Position numbers and translations under genes: made by a program
Notes under the pieces: generated by a model
Told to the model about the DNA's origin: nothing
Seen by the model: the letters and a program-made list of their open reading frames with translations, nothing else
Databases searched by the model: none
Shown here: positions 1-10,783 of the stretch, in pieces
Layout of the letters: the number at the start of each line of letters is the position of its first letter
Numbering within the stretch: the first letter of the stretch is position 1
Source: Brachionus plicatilis
Taxonomy: Eukaryota > Rotifera > Eurotatoria > Ploima > Brachionidae
DNA: 49,007 bases
Direction: 5' to 3'
Assembly: GCA_010279815.1 (NCBI GenBank)
Contig: QEOQ01000238.1
Coordinates: 1,770 to 50,776 of the forward strand

Positions 1-600
1 TGATGTATTTTGTCGAGTGTTCAGTTCTTGAGATTTTCTTGCCTAAAAAAAATGTATTTTTTAAGTATCCCTACCTTAAGTGCGTATATCTCTGGAATGA
101 GACAATTTGGAAAAAAAATAAACTCATATTTTTAACACACAAGAACTCTATTTTATCAGTATGTGTAAATAAGGTCAATATCTCGATGTGAAAATACGTG
201 CAAACCGTCCTTTAAATTAATTTAAATTTTCAAAAAAAAGAAATTTTAAATTAATAGTATGTTCAAAATTAACTTAAATGATCCATTATTTTTGATTTTA
301 TAGTAAAGTAAATAATGCAAATAACTAAATTTTTTTCTTAACATAAAATATTATTTGGTTTTTTAATCTTAATATCTTTGCGAAGTTAAGTTTTTTGTCT
401 TTCGGATATTGTACTCTTTTAAATTCTAAAAATCGATTATTTAATCCATCTATCTTATGATCAACTTAAAATAATTTTTCGAGACTGTAGCATAATATGT
501 TAAATCATTACCAATAAAAAAAAAATCATTTCGTTAATTTAAGAAATTATTATGCTTGCTTTTTAATTGAGCATTTGATCATTTGATCATAAACTTCAAC
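1..600. other. AT-rich non-coding stretch
   Basis: No convincing gene or repeat boundary is visible. The short open frame at 3-191 has no recognisable domain, lies at the window edge and has the same base composition as its surroundings, so I treat it as chance. Confidence 0.5.
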
Positions 601-683
601 ATGCCCTTTGAGGGGCATCCCTGTGGGAAATCTCGCTTCGCGATCTTTTAACTACTCCTACTACTTCTACTATTAATTAAAAT
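601..683 (+). mobile_element. LINE 3' end (family A) with TAC-rich tail
   Basis: A short GC-richer island with small hairpins (TGCCC..GGGCA and TCGC..GCGA) ends in a degenerate CTACTCCTACTACTT tail. The same block, opening TTTGAGG(G/C)GCATC, recurs on the minus strand at about 21336-21390 directly after a readable LINE ORF2 C-terminus. This piece is therefore the 3' UTR and tail of a strongly 5'-truncated LINE. Family identity rests on that in-window comparison only. Confidence 0.6.
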
Positions 684-802
684 ATAACAAAAAAAAAGTT
701 TTTGAAAAATTTAAGCTGATAATATGATAAAATTAATATATTTGGTAGTTTTGGTATAAGTGGTTTTTTAAAGATAAACAGGTAAATAATATTAATTAAA
801 TA

Positions 803-1630
803 CAGTGCTTTTTTTTACATGGTTCTTACAACAGTGCAATTTTACGTAATCTTACGTAATGTTCTACTTAGATATCTTAAAATATCTTGAAAACTTAATT
901 AATTTAACTTATTAAACAATTACTACGAATTTTGTAGATCCTTTAAAATAAATCCGAGCAAATATATTTAACTTCATATTAATTTTATTAGTTAAACCTA
1001 GCCTTTTAGGAAGCCATCAAGAAAAAACTTTTAAAAAATTAATGATTTAAAATTTAAAATTGTGAATTTTTTTACTATTTCTAACTATTTCTCACAGGAA
1101 CTATTAAATTTGTGCAAAAAAATACCAAAATTTAGAACAAATAATGTAATAAATTAAAGGATTTTTGAAGAAATAATTGAAAAAGTTTTTTGTTTTGTTA
1201 AGACCTAAGTCTTGACATGTCTCTACTTATTATTTAATCTTGAATTAACTGCAGCTGAATCACATGTTCTAGCTACTATATAAACCACTACCTCTTTTAT
1301 TATAACTTTGGATTCCATTTAATAAACTATTAACTAAAATAATTGGTTTGTTTATTTCTTGGCTTAAATCCCTAAAGTCCAATTTCAAGACTTTACAGTT
1401 TAAAAAATAATAAAAATTTATTATAAATCAAAAAAAAAAGAGCAAAAAATGACAATTTTTTGGCCGAAGTCGAATTTACCTTGTCTTACAGATATTGATG
1501 TAATTTTACGTAATCTAACATTTGATTTTGTGTATTAGAAAGTGTAAGATTACGAAAAATTACATCATTTACAGAATATTATGTAAAATAACACAAGTTG
1601 TTCTAAGAACCATTTAAAATAAAAGCACTG
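803..1630. mobile_element. Tc1/mariner-type MITE, 828 bp
   Basis: The ends are inverted: CAGTGCTTTTTTTTACATGG on the left and the reverse complement CAGTGCTTTTATTTTAAATGG on the right, with similarity continuing for some 60 bp including ACGTAATCTTAC-type blocks. TA dinucleotides flank both ends (801-802, 1631-1632), as expected for Tc1/mariner. No transposase frame lies inside, so it is non-autonomous. Confidence 0.75.
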
Positions 1631-1631
1631 T

Positions 1632-2185
1632 ATTTAAAGAGCTATCACCTGCTGAAAATCGAACTCTTTATATTTTTGAGCATATTTCCATTGTAAATAT
1701 CCTTTACAGCTCATAAATTTGGTCAAAATAACTTATGATTATCGATTGTATAAAATGACTTATTGTTTTAATTTTTAAAATATTTAAAACATTTAAGCTG
1801 TATTCCATTGTGATTTATTCAAAAATTTATTTGAGAAAAAACAGCTAAAAATATCTAAGCATAATTTTTAAAATTTTATAAAAAAAAAAAAACATTATAG
1901 AATTAAGGGTAAAAGATTTAAATTTGGGGATAATCGAGTCATTTCTGGGAGAAATGTCGTTAAAGCTAAGGATAAACACTTTTAATATACACTTAAAAAA
2001 TTTGTTAAAATTCCTCAAACGAAATTGATATTAAAGTTCAACAAATGTTTCAACGTAATTATAAGCAAGTCAACAATGAGTGACATAATTAGAGATCGCG
2101 AAAAATACACTGCTACTGATACAATACACTGCTATGTTTATCAATAAAAATTTTTTTATAGAACTTTTTGTTAAAATTAAAATTT
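1632..2185. other. AT-rich non-coding stretch
   Basis: I see no gene or repeat boundary here. The right part may be the interior of the pogo-like element whose 3' end lies at 2269, but no transposase similarity is readable. Confidence 0.4.
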
Positions 2186-2269
2186 TCCGAGATAACGATA
2201 TCTCGGAGAATCGCTAATCCGGCCGAATATCTTAAAAATTAACTTGTCCGAATTAACGAGGGTTGACTG
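2186..2269. mobile_element. pogo/Tigger-like terminal repeat (one end only)
   Basis: The segment ends TCCGAATTAACGAGGGTTGACTG followed by TA; in reverse complement it starts CAGTCAACCCTCGTTAATTC, the style of pogo/Tigger termini. A partner inverted end is not visible in the window, so this is a truncated remnant. The assignment is by terminal-sequence resemblance only. Confidence 0.45.
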
Positions 2270-2289
2270 TAGTAGGTTTAATCGACGCT

Positions 2290-4130
2290 AATAAATTCGA
2301 CGACTAGTAATTTGACTAGATATAATTGACGAATTAATTTTGACTTGAAAAATAAAAAGACGTTATTAAATCTCGACGTCTATTAATTTAACTAAAAAAC
2401 TTGACATAAAATTCGACTTCACTTGACTTAACTTGACTTGACTCAGCAAAAATAATTAAAAATAAAAAAGTTGATTGAATAATGGACGAAGAATTGTCTA
2501 ATTGCTTTGAAAAATTAGATATTTGTCAATCACAACGTGGCGGAAATTTACTTATTTATCGTAATTTCGATCACAAACTAGATTATGTTGCGAAAACTAC
2601 CAATAAACAGATTTGGAGATGTAATACTCAACCAGACTGTAAAGCTCGAATTTAAACAATTGGTTTGTACCCGCTAGTTACAGAGGGTAATGTTTGGCAT
2701 GAACATCCTTCACAACCAGCTAAAATAGAAGTTCGTTAAGCAATAATAGATCTAAAAAGTACAAATACAAGTACAGCAAGAAGTGCTATTCAAAACGCAC
2801 AAACAGCTTTATCCATTGAAGCACAAGTAATTTTACCAAATTATGACGCCTTAAGGCAGCGTATGTTATCAAAAGAAAAACCTTATACGCACTATCCAAA
2901 GCCAGAAAAAAGACAAGATCTGATATTGCCTGAAGAGTTCACGTTTACATGTAATAAGCGAATATTTATAATCTTTGATTCTGGAAACGGCGATCCAAAT
3001 CGAATTATTATGTTTGGCACCGTGGAAAATTTTCAATTACTAAAGTCCAATTTGAATTGGTATTATGATGGAATATTTGACGTGGCACCAGAATTGTTTT
3101 ATCAACTTTTTACTTTGCACGTGTTGGTTAAATGGAAAAATTTACCCTGTATCTATGCTCTACTACCAGATAAAACACAAGAAACTTATGAAAAAGTTTT
3201 AAACCAAAATAAAATTTTGATCAACATCGAACCATCATCAGTCAGTTCAGACTTCGAACAAGCTATTTTGGGAGCTGTTAAAAAAGTGTTTGATAAAACT
3301 AGCTCATTTGGTTGTTTCTTTCATTTTAAGCAAAATTTACGGAGAAAAATTCAAAATTTAGGTTTTCAAAATGATTATAACGACAAAAGCGAGAATAGAC
3401 TATTTTTTAAGAAAATTGCTGCTTTAGCCTTTGTTACAATCTCCGACTTAGTTTGTGCATATGATGTTTTTAGAAAGAATGAATCAAATGAAATTTTTTT
3501 TAAGTCCTATAATACATTTATTAAATATTTTGAGACAAGATATTTGGGTGAATTAAAAAGGGAAAAAGGTGTCGGGAGGAAAGACCCGCGTTATAAACAC
3601 GAATTTTGGAGTGTTTATGCTCGAAATATCGAAGGTCTGCCACGCACCAACAATAATATCGAAGGGTGGCATAACTCACTTCAAAAAGTTATTAAGCGTT
3701 CTCCTTCTATTTACGCATTTGTGAATGGCATGAAATTGGAACAAAGTTACACAGAAACGATCCAAGTACAGTTGGCTACAGGTCGAGTCCCAAAGCGTAG
3801 ACCAGCTTATGTTGAATTGGACAATAGAATTAAAACAGTAGTTTCGGATTATTCTAAAGAAAGTGTTTTGGAATATTTAAAGCATATAGCTTTGATTATT
3901 GATTATTAAATATTATATTTAAAAAAAAACTGATTGGACATTTATTTTATTTTTTTCTTTATTTTTTTCAATATAATTTTTCGTCAATTATATAATGAGT
4001 CAATTTTATTTTTGTCAAATTATTTTCACGTCAAAATTATCAAAGTCGAGTTAATTAACGTCGAAATTCTCTTTCGTCAATTGTATCACGTCCAATTAAA
4101 CCTAGTCAAAAAAATACTAGTTGAAAGTAT
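2290..4130 (+). mobile_element. MULE DNA transposon with repeat-built ends
   Basis: The element encloses the transposase frame at 2482-3909. Left (about 2296-2450) and right (about 3950-4125) ends are imperfect inverted repeats made of short degenerate units around TTGACG and TCGAC; CGACTAGTAATTTGACTAG on the left pairs with CAACTAGTATTTTTTTGACTAG in the reverse complement of the right. Exact ends and a 9-bp target duplication could not be fixed by eye. Confidence 0.65.
2482..3909 (+). pseudogene. MULE transposase with N-terminal FLYWCH finger, two nonsense codons
   Basis: One reading frame of 476 codons runs from ATG 2482 to 3909 and is interrupted only by TAA at 2653-2655 and 2737-2739. 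Residues about 20-57 look like a FLYWCH zinc finger (RGGNLLIYRNF, then IWRC). The rest is a MULE transposase: DGIFDV (first Asp about residue 196), SSDFEQA (second Asp about 257), GCFFHFKQN, and NNIEGWHNS (Glu about 394), so the DDE triad is present. From ATG 2863 a clean 348-residue frame keeps the catalytic core without the finger. Both stops sit where AAA (Lys) would fit, so each may be one A-to-T change. Base composition matches the surroundings, suggesting a resident, slowly decaying copy. I call it a recently dead transposase; use of the downstream start cannot be excluded. Confidence 0.8.
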
Positions 4131-4822
4131 ACACATCCTTGAAATTATTATTTTAATTTTGAAATAAAACTAAAACTTTTAAAAAATGCTAATAAATAAT
4201 CGTTTTATTAATATTTTTGGGTCATTGTGTCATTATTAAATTTTTTAAAGAAGTTCATAGCAACCATTAATAATTACAGTGATAAAGAATAAAAAATAAT
4301 ATTTTTTGATAATTTTACTTGAAATCAGCAAATATCTAAATTTTCTTCAAAGTTATTAGCATTTTATTTGATCATCAAATATGCAATATAAAATTGGATC
4401 AATTTTTTTTTTTAATGAAAATTTGATCTCAAATTGAAGATTATGACCATATTTTCATAAAAAATATTTTTCATTTTTTGTAAGGCATTCAATCTTAAAT
4501 ATGCTTTTAATGGTTTTTACTTTTTGAATTATTAAATTTAAAATTGATACACATAAATAAAATTTCATATTTTATTGATTAATGTCTTGCAAGAATTATA
4601 TTGTTTAAATAAAATCTTTAAAATTTAATTAACAAAATCACGAAATTCTAGACTAAAAATACGTAAAATAATTTTCACCAATCTCGTTATACTAAGAATT
4701 TGTTTGGGATTAATACTAAAAGCAGATTAATCTATAAAATTAGACAAGATCATATTGATCACTTAAAAGCCATTTAAAGTTTCTAATTACAATTTAAATG
4801 CATTTTTTATTTAATTTGCCAA
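4131..4822. other. AT-rich intergenic stretch upstream of the 7TM gene
   Basis: Nothing recognisable between the MULE right end and the TATA box at 4823. Confidence 0.5.
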
Positions 4823-4831
4823 TATAAAAAG
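4823..4831 (+). promoter_or_regulatory. TATA box of the 7TM receptor gene
   Basis: TATAAAAAG lies 31-39 nt before the ATG at 4862. With the usual ~30-nt spacing, transcription would start about 4850-4855, giving a leader of only about ten bases. The position is seen; function is inference. Confidence 0.45.
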
Positions 4832-4861
4832 CCCTTTGAAATGTTGAACATTTAAAATAAA

Positions 4862-7123
4862 ATGAATCTGTATTTAAATCTAATTTTTGTTTTATTTCGA
4901 ATTATTTTAGGTGAATATAATAGTTCTGTAGACTCCAAATTATGCAGACAATTTAAAAAATTTTTTACTTTTAATTATGAATTTAAATTTTTTAGTTTGC
5001 AAATAAGTGGTTTTTCTTCATTTAGTCAGATAAAATTAAAATGTCTAAGTAAGAAATATATATTCTCTAACCGAATTCTTTTTGCTCCAAGTCATATGAT
5101 ACCATTGACCAACTATCTAGATATGTCGTCAACTGGGTTACAATTTTCTTTTCTTTCCCTCAAGTTTTTGGATATAATTTACTTTGATAATGACTTGAAA
5201 ATATTCAAAGAATTAATTTATCACAACAATAGACTAACACTGGGCTTTTCATTCTCAAACTTAAAACTAAAAGACAATTCAAACCAGAATCTGACAATTT
5301 CAATATTTGAAAATATTTTTGAGATCGCATTTTACAGCAATTGTAAATACATGCCAAATACAAGTCCACTCATTTTTCATAACAGCTCAATTGACCATCT
5401 TCTTATTTATGGAATTAGCGATGTTTTTTTAAAAAAAAACACCTTAGACTTTAAACCGACTGATAGTCAATTAGAAGTCAATATTGAATCATTGGAAATT
5501 CATTTTTATAGTACCAGCATCACTGGTAAATTTCTGTACAAGAAAATTTTCAAAAACACCAAGTCAATTTTCATGTCCGGATATGTAAAACACATATCAC
5601 TGAAAGCATTCAAGTATTTGCAAAGTATTAAGCTTATAGGACTCGACTTTGATGTATTAAAATCAACAGGAGTCAAATTTTTGCAAAGTTTAAATCTAAA
5701 ATTTAAAAACAACTCAATTTTTTTACCAAATCATACAATTCAAATTTATTTTGGCTTTTATTTTTTTCCAGATGAAGATTTTTGTCTGTTCAAAGATTTT
5801 CCAGCTAACCAACTTTTACTAGTGGTTCCATTCAGCCCAAATTCAAACTGTTCATGTCTTTTATTTTGGCTCCTAGACTCCTATTTCTATGATCATGGCT
5901 TCAAGTTCTTGGAAAACAATTCCTACTGTCTCAATATGGAAAAGATGTTTTTATGTCAGTTTGAAAAAAAAATTCTTTCTTGTCAACTTGAAAATTTTAG
6001 GAAAAAAAAACACAAAATTTTGGTGGACTATATTTACGAGTCGGAAGTAGTAATCCTTTTGACAGTTTATCTGATTCCAGTCATTGGTATTTTGAGCATT
6101 TTTTTAAATAGCTGTAGCATTGCAGCAGTACTAAAAATTCTAAATGAAAAAGCAAAAAATTTAAAAGAAATTAAAAAATCATTTTATCAATGGATTTTAT
6201 TAAATTCTTCAATCTACATTTTGTACTCAATGATAAGCTTATTTCACCCAATTAGCATTTGTATATTCCAGAATGGCATTTATTGTCCATTTTTTAGCCG
6301 AAGCACTGCCATCCAGTACTATGAGATTTACGTGTATGACTTTTGTGGCAGCATTTTAAAAACAGTGTCGAATTTTTTGTCCATAAATGTGGCATTTCAG
6401 CGCTATTTAAATTTGGTTTCAAGCAAAAAAAATCATTTTAACAAAATTAGTAGCAAAAATTTATTTTTAATTTTTTGTTGTTCAGCTTTTCTCATTAATA
6501 TAGATAAAATTTTGACAAGTGAAGTGAACAGAGACCTACTTGATATTAATCATTTACAATCATACCCAGAATTTCCGTACAGAAATACGTTCAAAGGCAT
6601 TTTTGATGTCGATTCACCACATCAAGACAGAAGTTTGAATTTTAAATTAAAAAATCCGCTCTATTTTATCCTATTTTCCATTAATTTTATCATTAATGAT
6701 TTCATTTTACTTTTTGTTTTGTTAATAGCTGATCTTTTACTACTGATCAGTTTTCGATCAAATATTAAACTCAAAAATTCGATTCTAGCTAAAGTGACCG
6801 ACAAAAGCATTAATAAAATTAAACTGAACAACAAAATTTTATCCAAAACTATATTTATTATACTTGTTCATTCAAGTATGTTGATTGTATTCCGGATAAT
6901 CGAATGCACACTTAACTTTATGGTCTTTAAAATTCACCATCAAAATGGCATTTGTGATAGTGAAAACAAAATTTGTAGTAATTTTTATTTGATAGCTAAT
7001 TTTATCTTTTTGATTACATCGATATTCTCAATATTTATCTATTACTATCTCAACAATCATTTTCGAAATGGTCTTAATTTGTTTTTGAAAGATCTGAGAT
7101 TTTTCTATCAAAAGATTTATTAA
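4862..7123 (+). CDS. putative rhodopsin-type 7TM receptor with large ectodomain
   Basis: An intact 753-residue, single-exon frame. Residues 1-17 (MNLYLNLIFVLFRIILG) form a signal peptide. Residues ~18-394 are an extracellular domain with many N-x-S/T sites and scattered cysteines but no domain I recognise; hydrophobic leucine/phenylalanine spacing is weakly leucine-rich-repeat-like. Seven hydrophobic segments follow at about 396-424, 442-468, 488-518, 533-550, 598-632, 661-688 and 706-730. TM3 ends in FQRYLNL (DRY-like position), and TM7 runs into YYYLNNHFRNGL, which resembles the helix-8 start of peptide-type rhodopsin receptors, although NPxxY is missing. A cysteine is present near the outer end of TM3 (DFCGS), but the second extracellular loop has none, so the usual class-A disulfide cannot form. 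A TATA box lies 31-39 nt upstream and AATAAA just downstream. It is likely an orphan cell-surface receptor from a lineage-expanded family; the ligand is unknown. Confidence 0.75.
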   Translation: MNLYLNLIFVLFRIILGEYNSSVDSKLCRQFKKFFTFNYEFKFFSLQISGFSSFSQIKLKCLSKKYIFSNRILFAPSHMIPLTNYLDMSSTGLQFSFLSLKFLDIIYFDNDLKIFKELIYHNNRLTLGFSFSNLKLKDNSNQNLTISIFENIFEIAFYSNCKYMPNTSPLIFHNSSIDHLLIYGISDVFLKKNTLDFKPTDSQLEVNIESLEIHFYSTSITGKFLYKKIFKNTKSIFMSGYVKHISLKAFKYLQSIKLIGLDFDVLKSTGVKFLQSLNLKFKNNSIFLPNHTIQIYFGFYFFPDEDFCLFKDFPANQLLLVVPFSPNSNCSCLLFWLLDSYFYDHGFKFLENNSYCLNMEKMFLCQFEKKILSCQLENFRKKKHKILVDYIYESEVVILLTVYLIPVIGILSIFLNSCSIAAVLKILNEKAKNLKEIKKSFYQWILLNSSIYILYSMISLFHPISICIFQNGIYCPFFSRSTAIQYYEIYVYDFCGSILKTVSNFLSINVAFQRYLNLVSSKKNHFNKISSKNLFLIFCCSAFLINIDKILTSEVNRDLLDINHLQSYPEFPYRNTFKGIFDVDSPHQDRSLNFKLKNPLYFILFSINFIINDFILLFVLLIADLLLLISFRSNIKLKNSILAKVTDKSINKIKLNNKILSKTIFIILVHSSMLIVFRIIECTLNFMVFKIHHQNGICDSENKICSNFYLIANFIFLITSIFSIFIYYYLNNHFRNGLNLFLKDLRFFYQKIY

Positions 7124-7130
7124 AGTTTCT

Positions 7131-7136
7131 AATAAA
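7131..7136 (+). terminator. poly(A) signal AATAAA of the 7TM gene
   Basis: AATAAA begins 8 nt after the stop codon at 7121-7123, implying a very short 3' UTR. Confidence 0.45.
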
Positions 7137-7540
7137 AATGTAGTCTGTGTCGTCAGTTTAATTAAAAAAAATATTTATTTTTGTGAATTTTAGCGAAAAA
7201 TTTTAAATATTTAATAAACATTTAAAATTATGTAAATTTTTATTAATTTTTTATAATTAATAAATTTTCTATCCTTAAATAAATAATAAAAAATATAGCA
7301 GGTTCTATGCTCAAATTTTAGGATAAATAAGAAAAAGAAGACGTACTCTAAACTCATTTCGGCATCTTTAAGTTTAGGTTCAAAAAAATCAGATCAAATG
7401 GTATTTTGTTTGTAACTTTTGAATGGTCTTGATTAAATCTCTCTGCAAAATGCTTAATAATGTAAAAAAGTTCTAAATATTAGATGAGGCTCTGCAAAAA
7501 CTCTACAATTAAATTGCGCAGTTGAATAAAAATAAATAAA
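7137..7540. other. AT-rich intergenic stretch
   Basis: Between the receptor gene and the LINE; nothing recognisable. Confidence 0.5.
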
Positions 7541-8945
7541 TTCCTCCCGCCCATTCCTGCACCGTGGCAACTACGAGCTGTTTGGTACCCTCGTCTACGA
7601 CAGCACCAATCCCATTGATAAGGACGTGAGTGTCGCGTATGACCGGATAATCAAGTCCTATGCAGCTGCCTCATCCATGGCTATCTCAAACCAAGTGCCC
7701 AGAGTCCGCAAGCACTCTAATCCCAAGTGGTTCAACCCCAAAATCAAGGTCCTAACCAGGATGAAGAATAAAATCTGGAGCATCGATTGTCAGGGCCTAT
7801 AAGCTTCAGCCAAAGCTTCTTTACAATTATATCAACAGCCAGAAGCAATGCAGAGACTCCATTAAAGGCCTGCTCGACTGTCATGGTGCCCTCCATACTG
7901 ATAGTGACAAGATCGTGAACATTCTCAATGTCCAATTTGGTAGTGTCGTTATCCCACGCCTATCATGCTCAGCTCAGCCTCTCCAGCTCTCAGCAAGTCC
8001 CCAGCATTACATGGATGTCGATTTCTTCTCGCCCGCCAACGTCCGCAAGTACACAAAGCGTCTAACACCCAGAAAATCACCAGGCATGGACGGTATCCAC
8101 CCGTACGTCGTCAAAAGTTGGGCCGATGCCTTTTCGGAGGTCCTCAGCGCTATCTTCACCAGTTCGTTCACCATTGGCAGGATCCCAGACGCTTGGAAAC
8201 TTGCTCAGATCAGCCCCATCTTCAAGAAAGGTAGCAGGAGTGCCCCTGATAACTACAGACCTATCTCCTTGACGTTAATCCCCTGCAAGCTGATGGGGCG
8301 TATGGTAAGAGACGTCATGATGGATCACCTCTATAGCAACAAAGCGATCGTTCCGGAACAACACGGTTTTGTCCTGAGAAAATCATTAGTCTTTAATTGA
8401 CTACTGATTTCACTGGAGACGGTGGACCGCAAAAGCGATGGCATCGATAGGGGATCCCGCGTCCTAGTGGTCTTCCTCGACTTTGCTAAGGCCTTTGACA
8501 GAGTTTGCCACGCGTCATTAAGAGCCAAACTGATTGCCTGCGGATTCTGTCCAGGCATTGTCGATTGGGTTAGCGACTTCTTGTCAAGGAGGGAATAGCG
8601 GGTAGTGATGGGTCAGCACTCTGCTGACTGGATTGATGTGTCTAGTGGGGTCCCTCAAGGTAGCAAGGTAGGTAGCTAGTGGAGTCCTTGGTCCGCTTCT
8701 GTGCGTCATCTTCATCAATGACATGCCAGCGGCGGTCAGCCACCTAGTCAAACTATTTGCCGATGACAGTAAACTGATTGACACACTACGCAGCACTAGT
8801 GACCGATCCACACTGCAACATGAGCTCGACGCACTCTCCGAGTGGTCAAACACGTAGCGTTTGCCCTTCAACGTGAGCAAATGCAAGGCGATGGAATTCA
8901 GCAGGTCCGGCAAGAACATCTACGCCCAATCCGAACTTCTGATGG
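7541..8945 (+). pseudogene. LINE ORF2 remnant: reverse transcriptase
   Basis: Conceptual translation in several frames gives the pre-RT linker (NYELFGTLVYDSTNP, NPKWFNPKIK), then RT blocks: SPGMDGIHPYVVK, DAWKLAQISPIFKKG, NYRPISL, VVFLDFAKAFDRV, GVPQGS, VLGPLLCVIFINDMP and the catalytic LFADDSK (FADD codons 8756-8767). No endonuclease domain is present, so the copy is 5'-truncated. Damage includes loss of sequence near 7790 between the linker and RT, frameshifts near 7795 and 8380, a stop at about 8597, an insertion near 8663-8685 that splits the GVPQGS/VLGPLL block, and a stop near 8855. The motif order suits a CR1/Jockey/I-type LINE; the exact clade needs a tree. The clean frame at 7915-8400 is only the fingers part of RT. 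Confidence 0.8.
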
Positions 8946-9110
8946 TGGAAGACGAATCTTAACTCTTATTTTGACCTAAAAATTTAAACAGGGTTTTTTT
9001 TTCAGTACTTTCTATGTGTTGTGTGCACGGACCTACCATAGGTGACTTCCTTGTAGGTCACCTCCGCAAGCTAGTCTTGCTTTAGCTTATAAATATTATT
9101 TTTATAATTA
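7541..9110 (+). mobile_element. LINE fragment (family B), GC-rich, 5'-truncated
   Basis: Carries a broken ORF2 (7541-8945) and a 3' UTR at about 9020-9110 containing CTACCATAGGTGACTTCC and CTCCGCAAGCTAG, then TAGCTTATAAATATTATT. That UTR matches, in reverse complement, blocks at 27893-28010 and partly 27300-27360 and 39042-39140, defining a family in this window. GC content is near 50%, against roughly a quarter in the flanks. Confidence 0.8.
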
Positions 9111-9256
9111 AATTAATGACTAAAATTCAAAATCAAAAATTAAATGCCGCTTTTTTGTTTAAAGCAAGATAAAACAGATTTCAGATTTAAGAGCAGATTA
9201 AAAATTAAGTTAAAGAAATTATTTAAAAAATATTTTTAATTATTTTTTTTAGAAAA

Positions 9257-9510
9257 CAGAGTTGCTAAAAAGTCACAAGTCTTAAGTCAAGTCAATGATT
9301 TAATAAATCCATATTTGATACCAATAAAGTAGTTGCTTCCAAATTCCTGGCTGTTAATCTTGACCCATGTGGTCTGTTAATGTAACCAGATTATGAAAAA
9401 AATTTTTCAACTGGTCCGAATGAAGCAAATATTGATAAAAATTTTTGTGCAAGTCATAACTTTGACTTAAAATTCTTTAACTTTGACTTTGACGTTCTAG
9501 AAATACTTTC
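9257..9510. mobile_element. hAT MITE (CAGAGTTG family), right-truncated
   Basis: Starts CAGAGTTGCTAAAAAGTCAC and is nearly identical over about 200 bp to the complete 294-bp copy at 35052-35345 (shared CTTCCAAATTCCTGGCTG and GTGGTCTGTTAATG). Here the right end is lost into a LINE fragment. Confidence 0.65.
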
Positions 9511-9780
9511 CAAACCATTTAAAACTGTTTGTTCAACCACTTCTGTTGGCAACTCGTTCAGCTCATTCGCTACTTGAATTTAAAGAAGTTCGATCTGTAT
9601 AGCCATTTGTGGCAATCTGTATTTCAAAAACATGTTGGTAAATTCTTGTTCCATAATGTTCTGATATTTGAACCATGGGATAATGCCATCCAACCTTATC
9701 AAAATTTTTACAATTTGAAAATTTTTAAATCAAATCTTCTCTTGTCCTTCTTTGAAGCGTAGTAAATTTTAGCTTTAAAA
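9500..9780 (-). pseudogene. LINE ORF2 C-terminal fragment
   Basis: Reverse-strand translation gives pieces typical of LINE ORF2 C-termini: REDLI followed by a degenerate FDKVGWHYPM, then NELPTEVVEQT with the usual Trp lost. Stops and frame changes occur throughout. The + strand open frame at 9529-9762 is its shadow. Confidence 0.55.
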
Positions 9781-9789
9781 GGCGTTCTT

Positions 9790-10464
9790 CAAAGCTTAAG
9801 CTTTTGAAAATTTCCAATTAATTTAGTCTCTCTTCTTTTGATACCTTCTAACAAGAATAAGGAATAAGAGAATAAGTACGACAATGTCTTGAATAAGCAG
9901 GAGGGCTAAAGGATCTGTAAAGATTTCCAATTGTTTCGAGTTTTCGACCACATTTATTATGGGGTATTATTAATCGATCTCTTACATTACTTAAACGATC
10001 TCTTAATAAAATATATTATTTTATTTTTTCTATCTATAATTTTTTTATTCGATTAATTTGATTAATTTTTTTTTAATTTAATTTATTTTATTTATTTAAT
10101 TGACCCCAGCCGAAGCCGTTTTAGCCAAATTCTAGAAAAGTAAAATATTAGGATGATAAATTAAAAATAGTTTATATGTTTTAGAGTTTTTAGTTTATAA
10201 GTTTTTAGCCGAAATATTTGCATAAAAAAGTTTGGTATTTTTTGGGAGCTAATTCAATTTAATTAATTATTCAATTATTAATTAGTCTAATTTGATTAAT
10301 TAACTGTCTCTAATAATAAATATTTATGTATCCTGAGTTTTTTTGTCACTAAATTTACTGGAGATGAGTATGATTATGATGAATATAGCTCTTAACTTAA
10401 TTAATGAACAGTTGAAATTAACTCTTGATTTAATTTAATTATCTCCTGTGAGAGTTTTTTTTTG
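9790..10464. other. AT-rich non-coding stretch
   Basis: Nothing recognisable. Confidence 0.5.
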
Positions 10465-10743
10465 TGGATATTTAAAGATGATCAAAATATCAAGACTTAC
10501 GGATCGGCAGTTGAACATTTAAATTTCAAATCTTTTGACGAATTCTATGGAATTTTGTTTAAAACTTGTGAAACAAGAATCAGCTCGGATAGTAACTCCG
10601 ATAACTGAATGCAAACAGCTAGTTGTTCCTGTCCTTCCTTCTTTAAAGATCATATTTGTAAGCATCTTGTTGGCTTTGCTGCAAATATGAAACTTGTTAA
10701 AATACCAATCGAAGCTCTTTTAAATTATGCACCACTGGTCTAA
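10465..10743 (+). pseudogene. MULE transposase C-terminal scrap with SWIM zinc finger
   Basis: A 93-codon frame running from WIFKDDQN to the TAA at 10741-10743, with one internal TGA at 10606-10608. It contains SCSCPSFFKDHICKHLVGFA, which fits the SWIM pattern CxC...CxH found at the C-terminus of many MULE transposases. No catalytic core is readable upstream, so this is an isolated fragment. A host SWIM protein exon is the alternative, but the nonsense codon and repeat-rich surroundings argue against it. Confidence 0.6.
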
Positions 10744-10783
10744 ATGTTGATTGTTTGTTTTATTTATTTTTTTATTTTTTTTA

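Noticed and set aside
7915..8400. Host gene of 161 residues
   Set aside because: Contains the RT fingers motifs PGMDGI and NYRPISL; part of the LINE.
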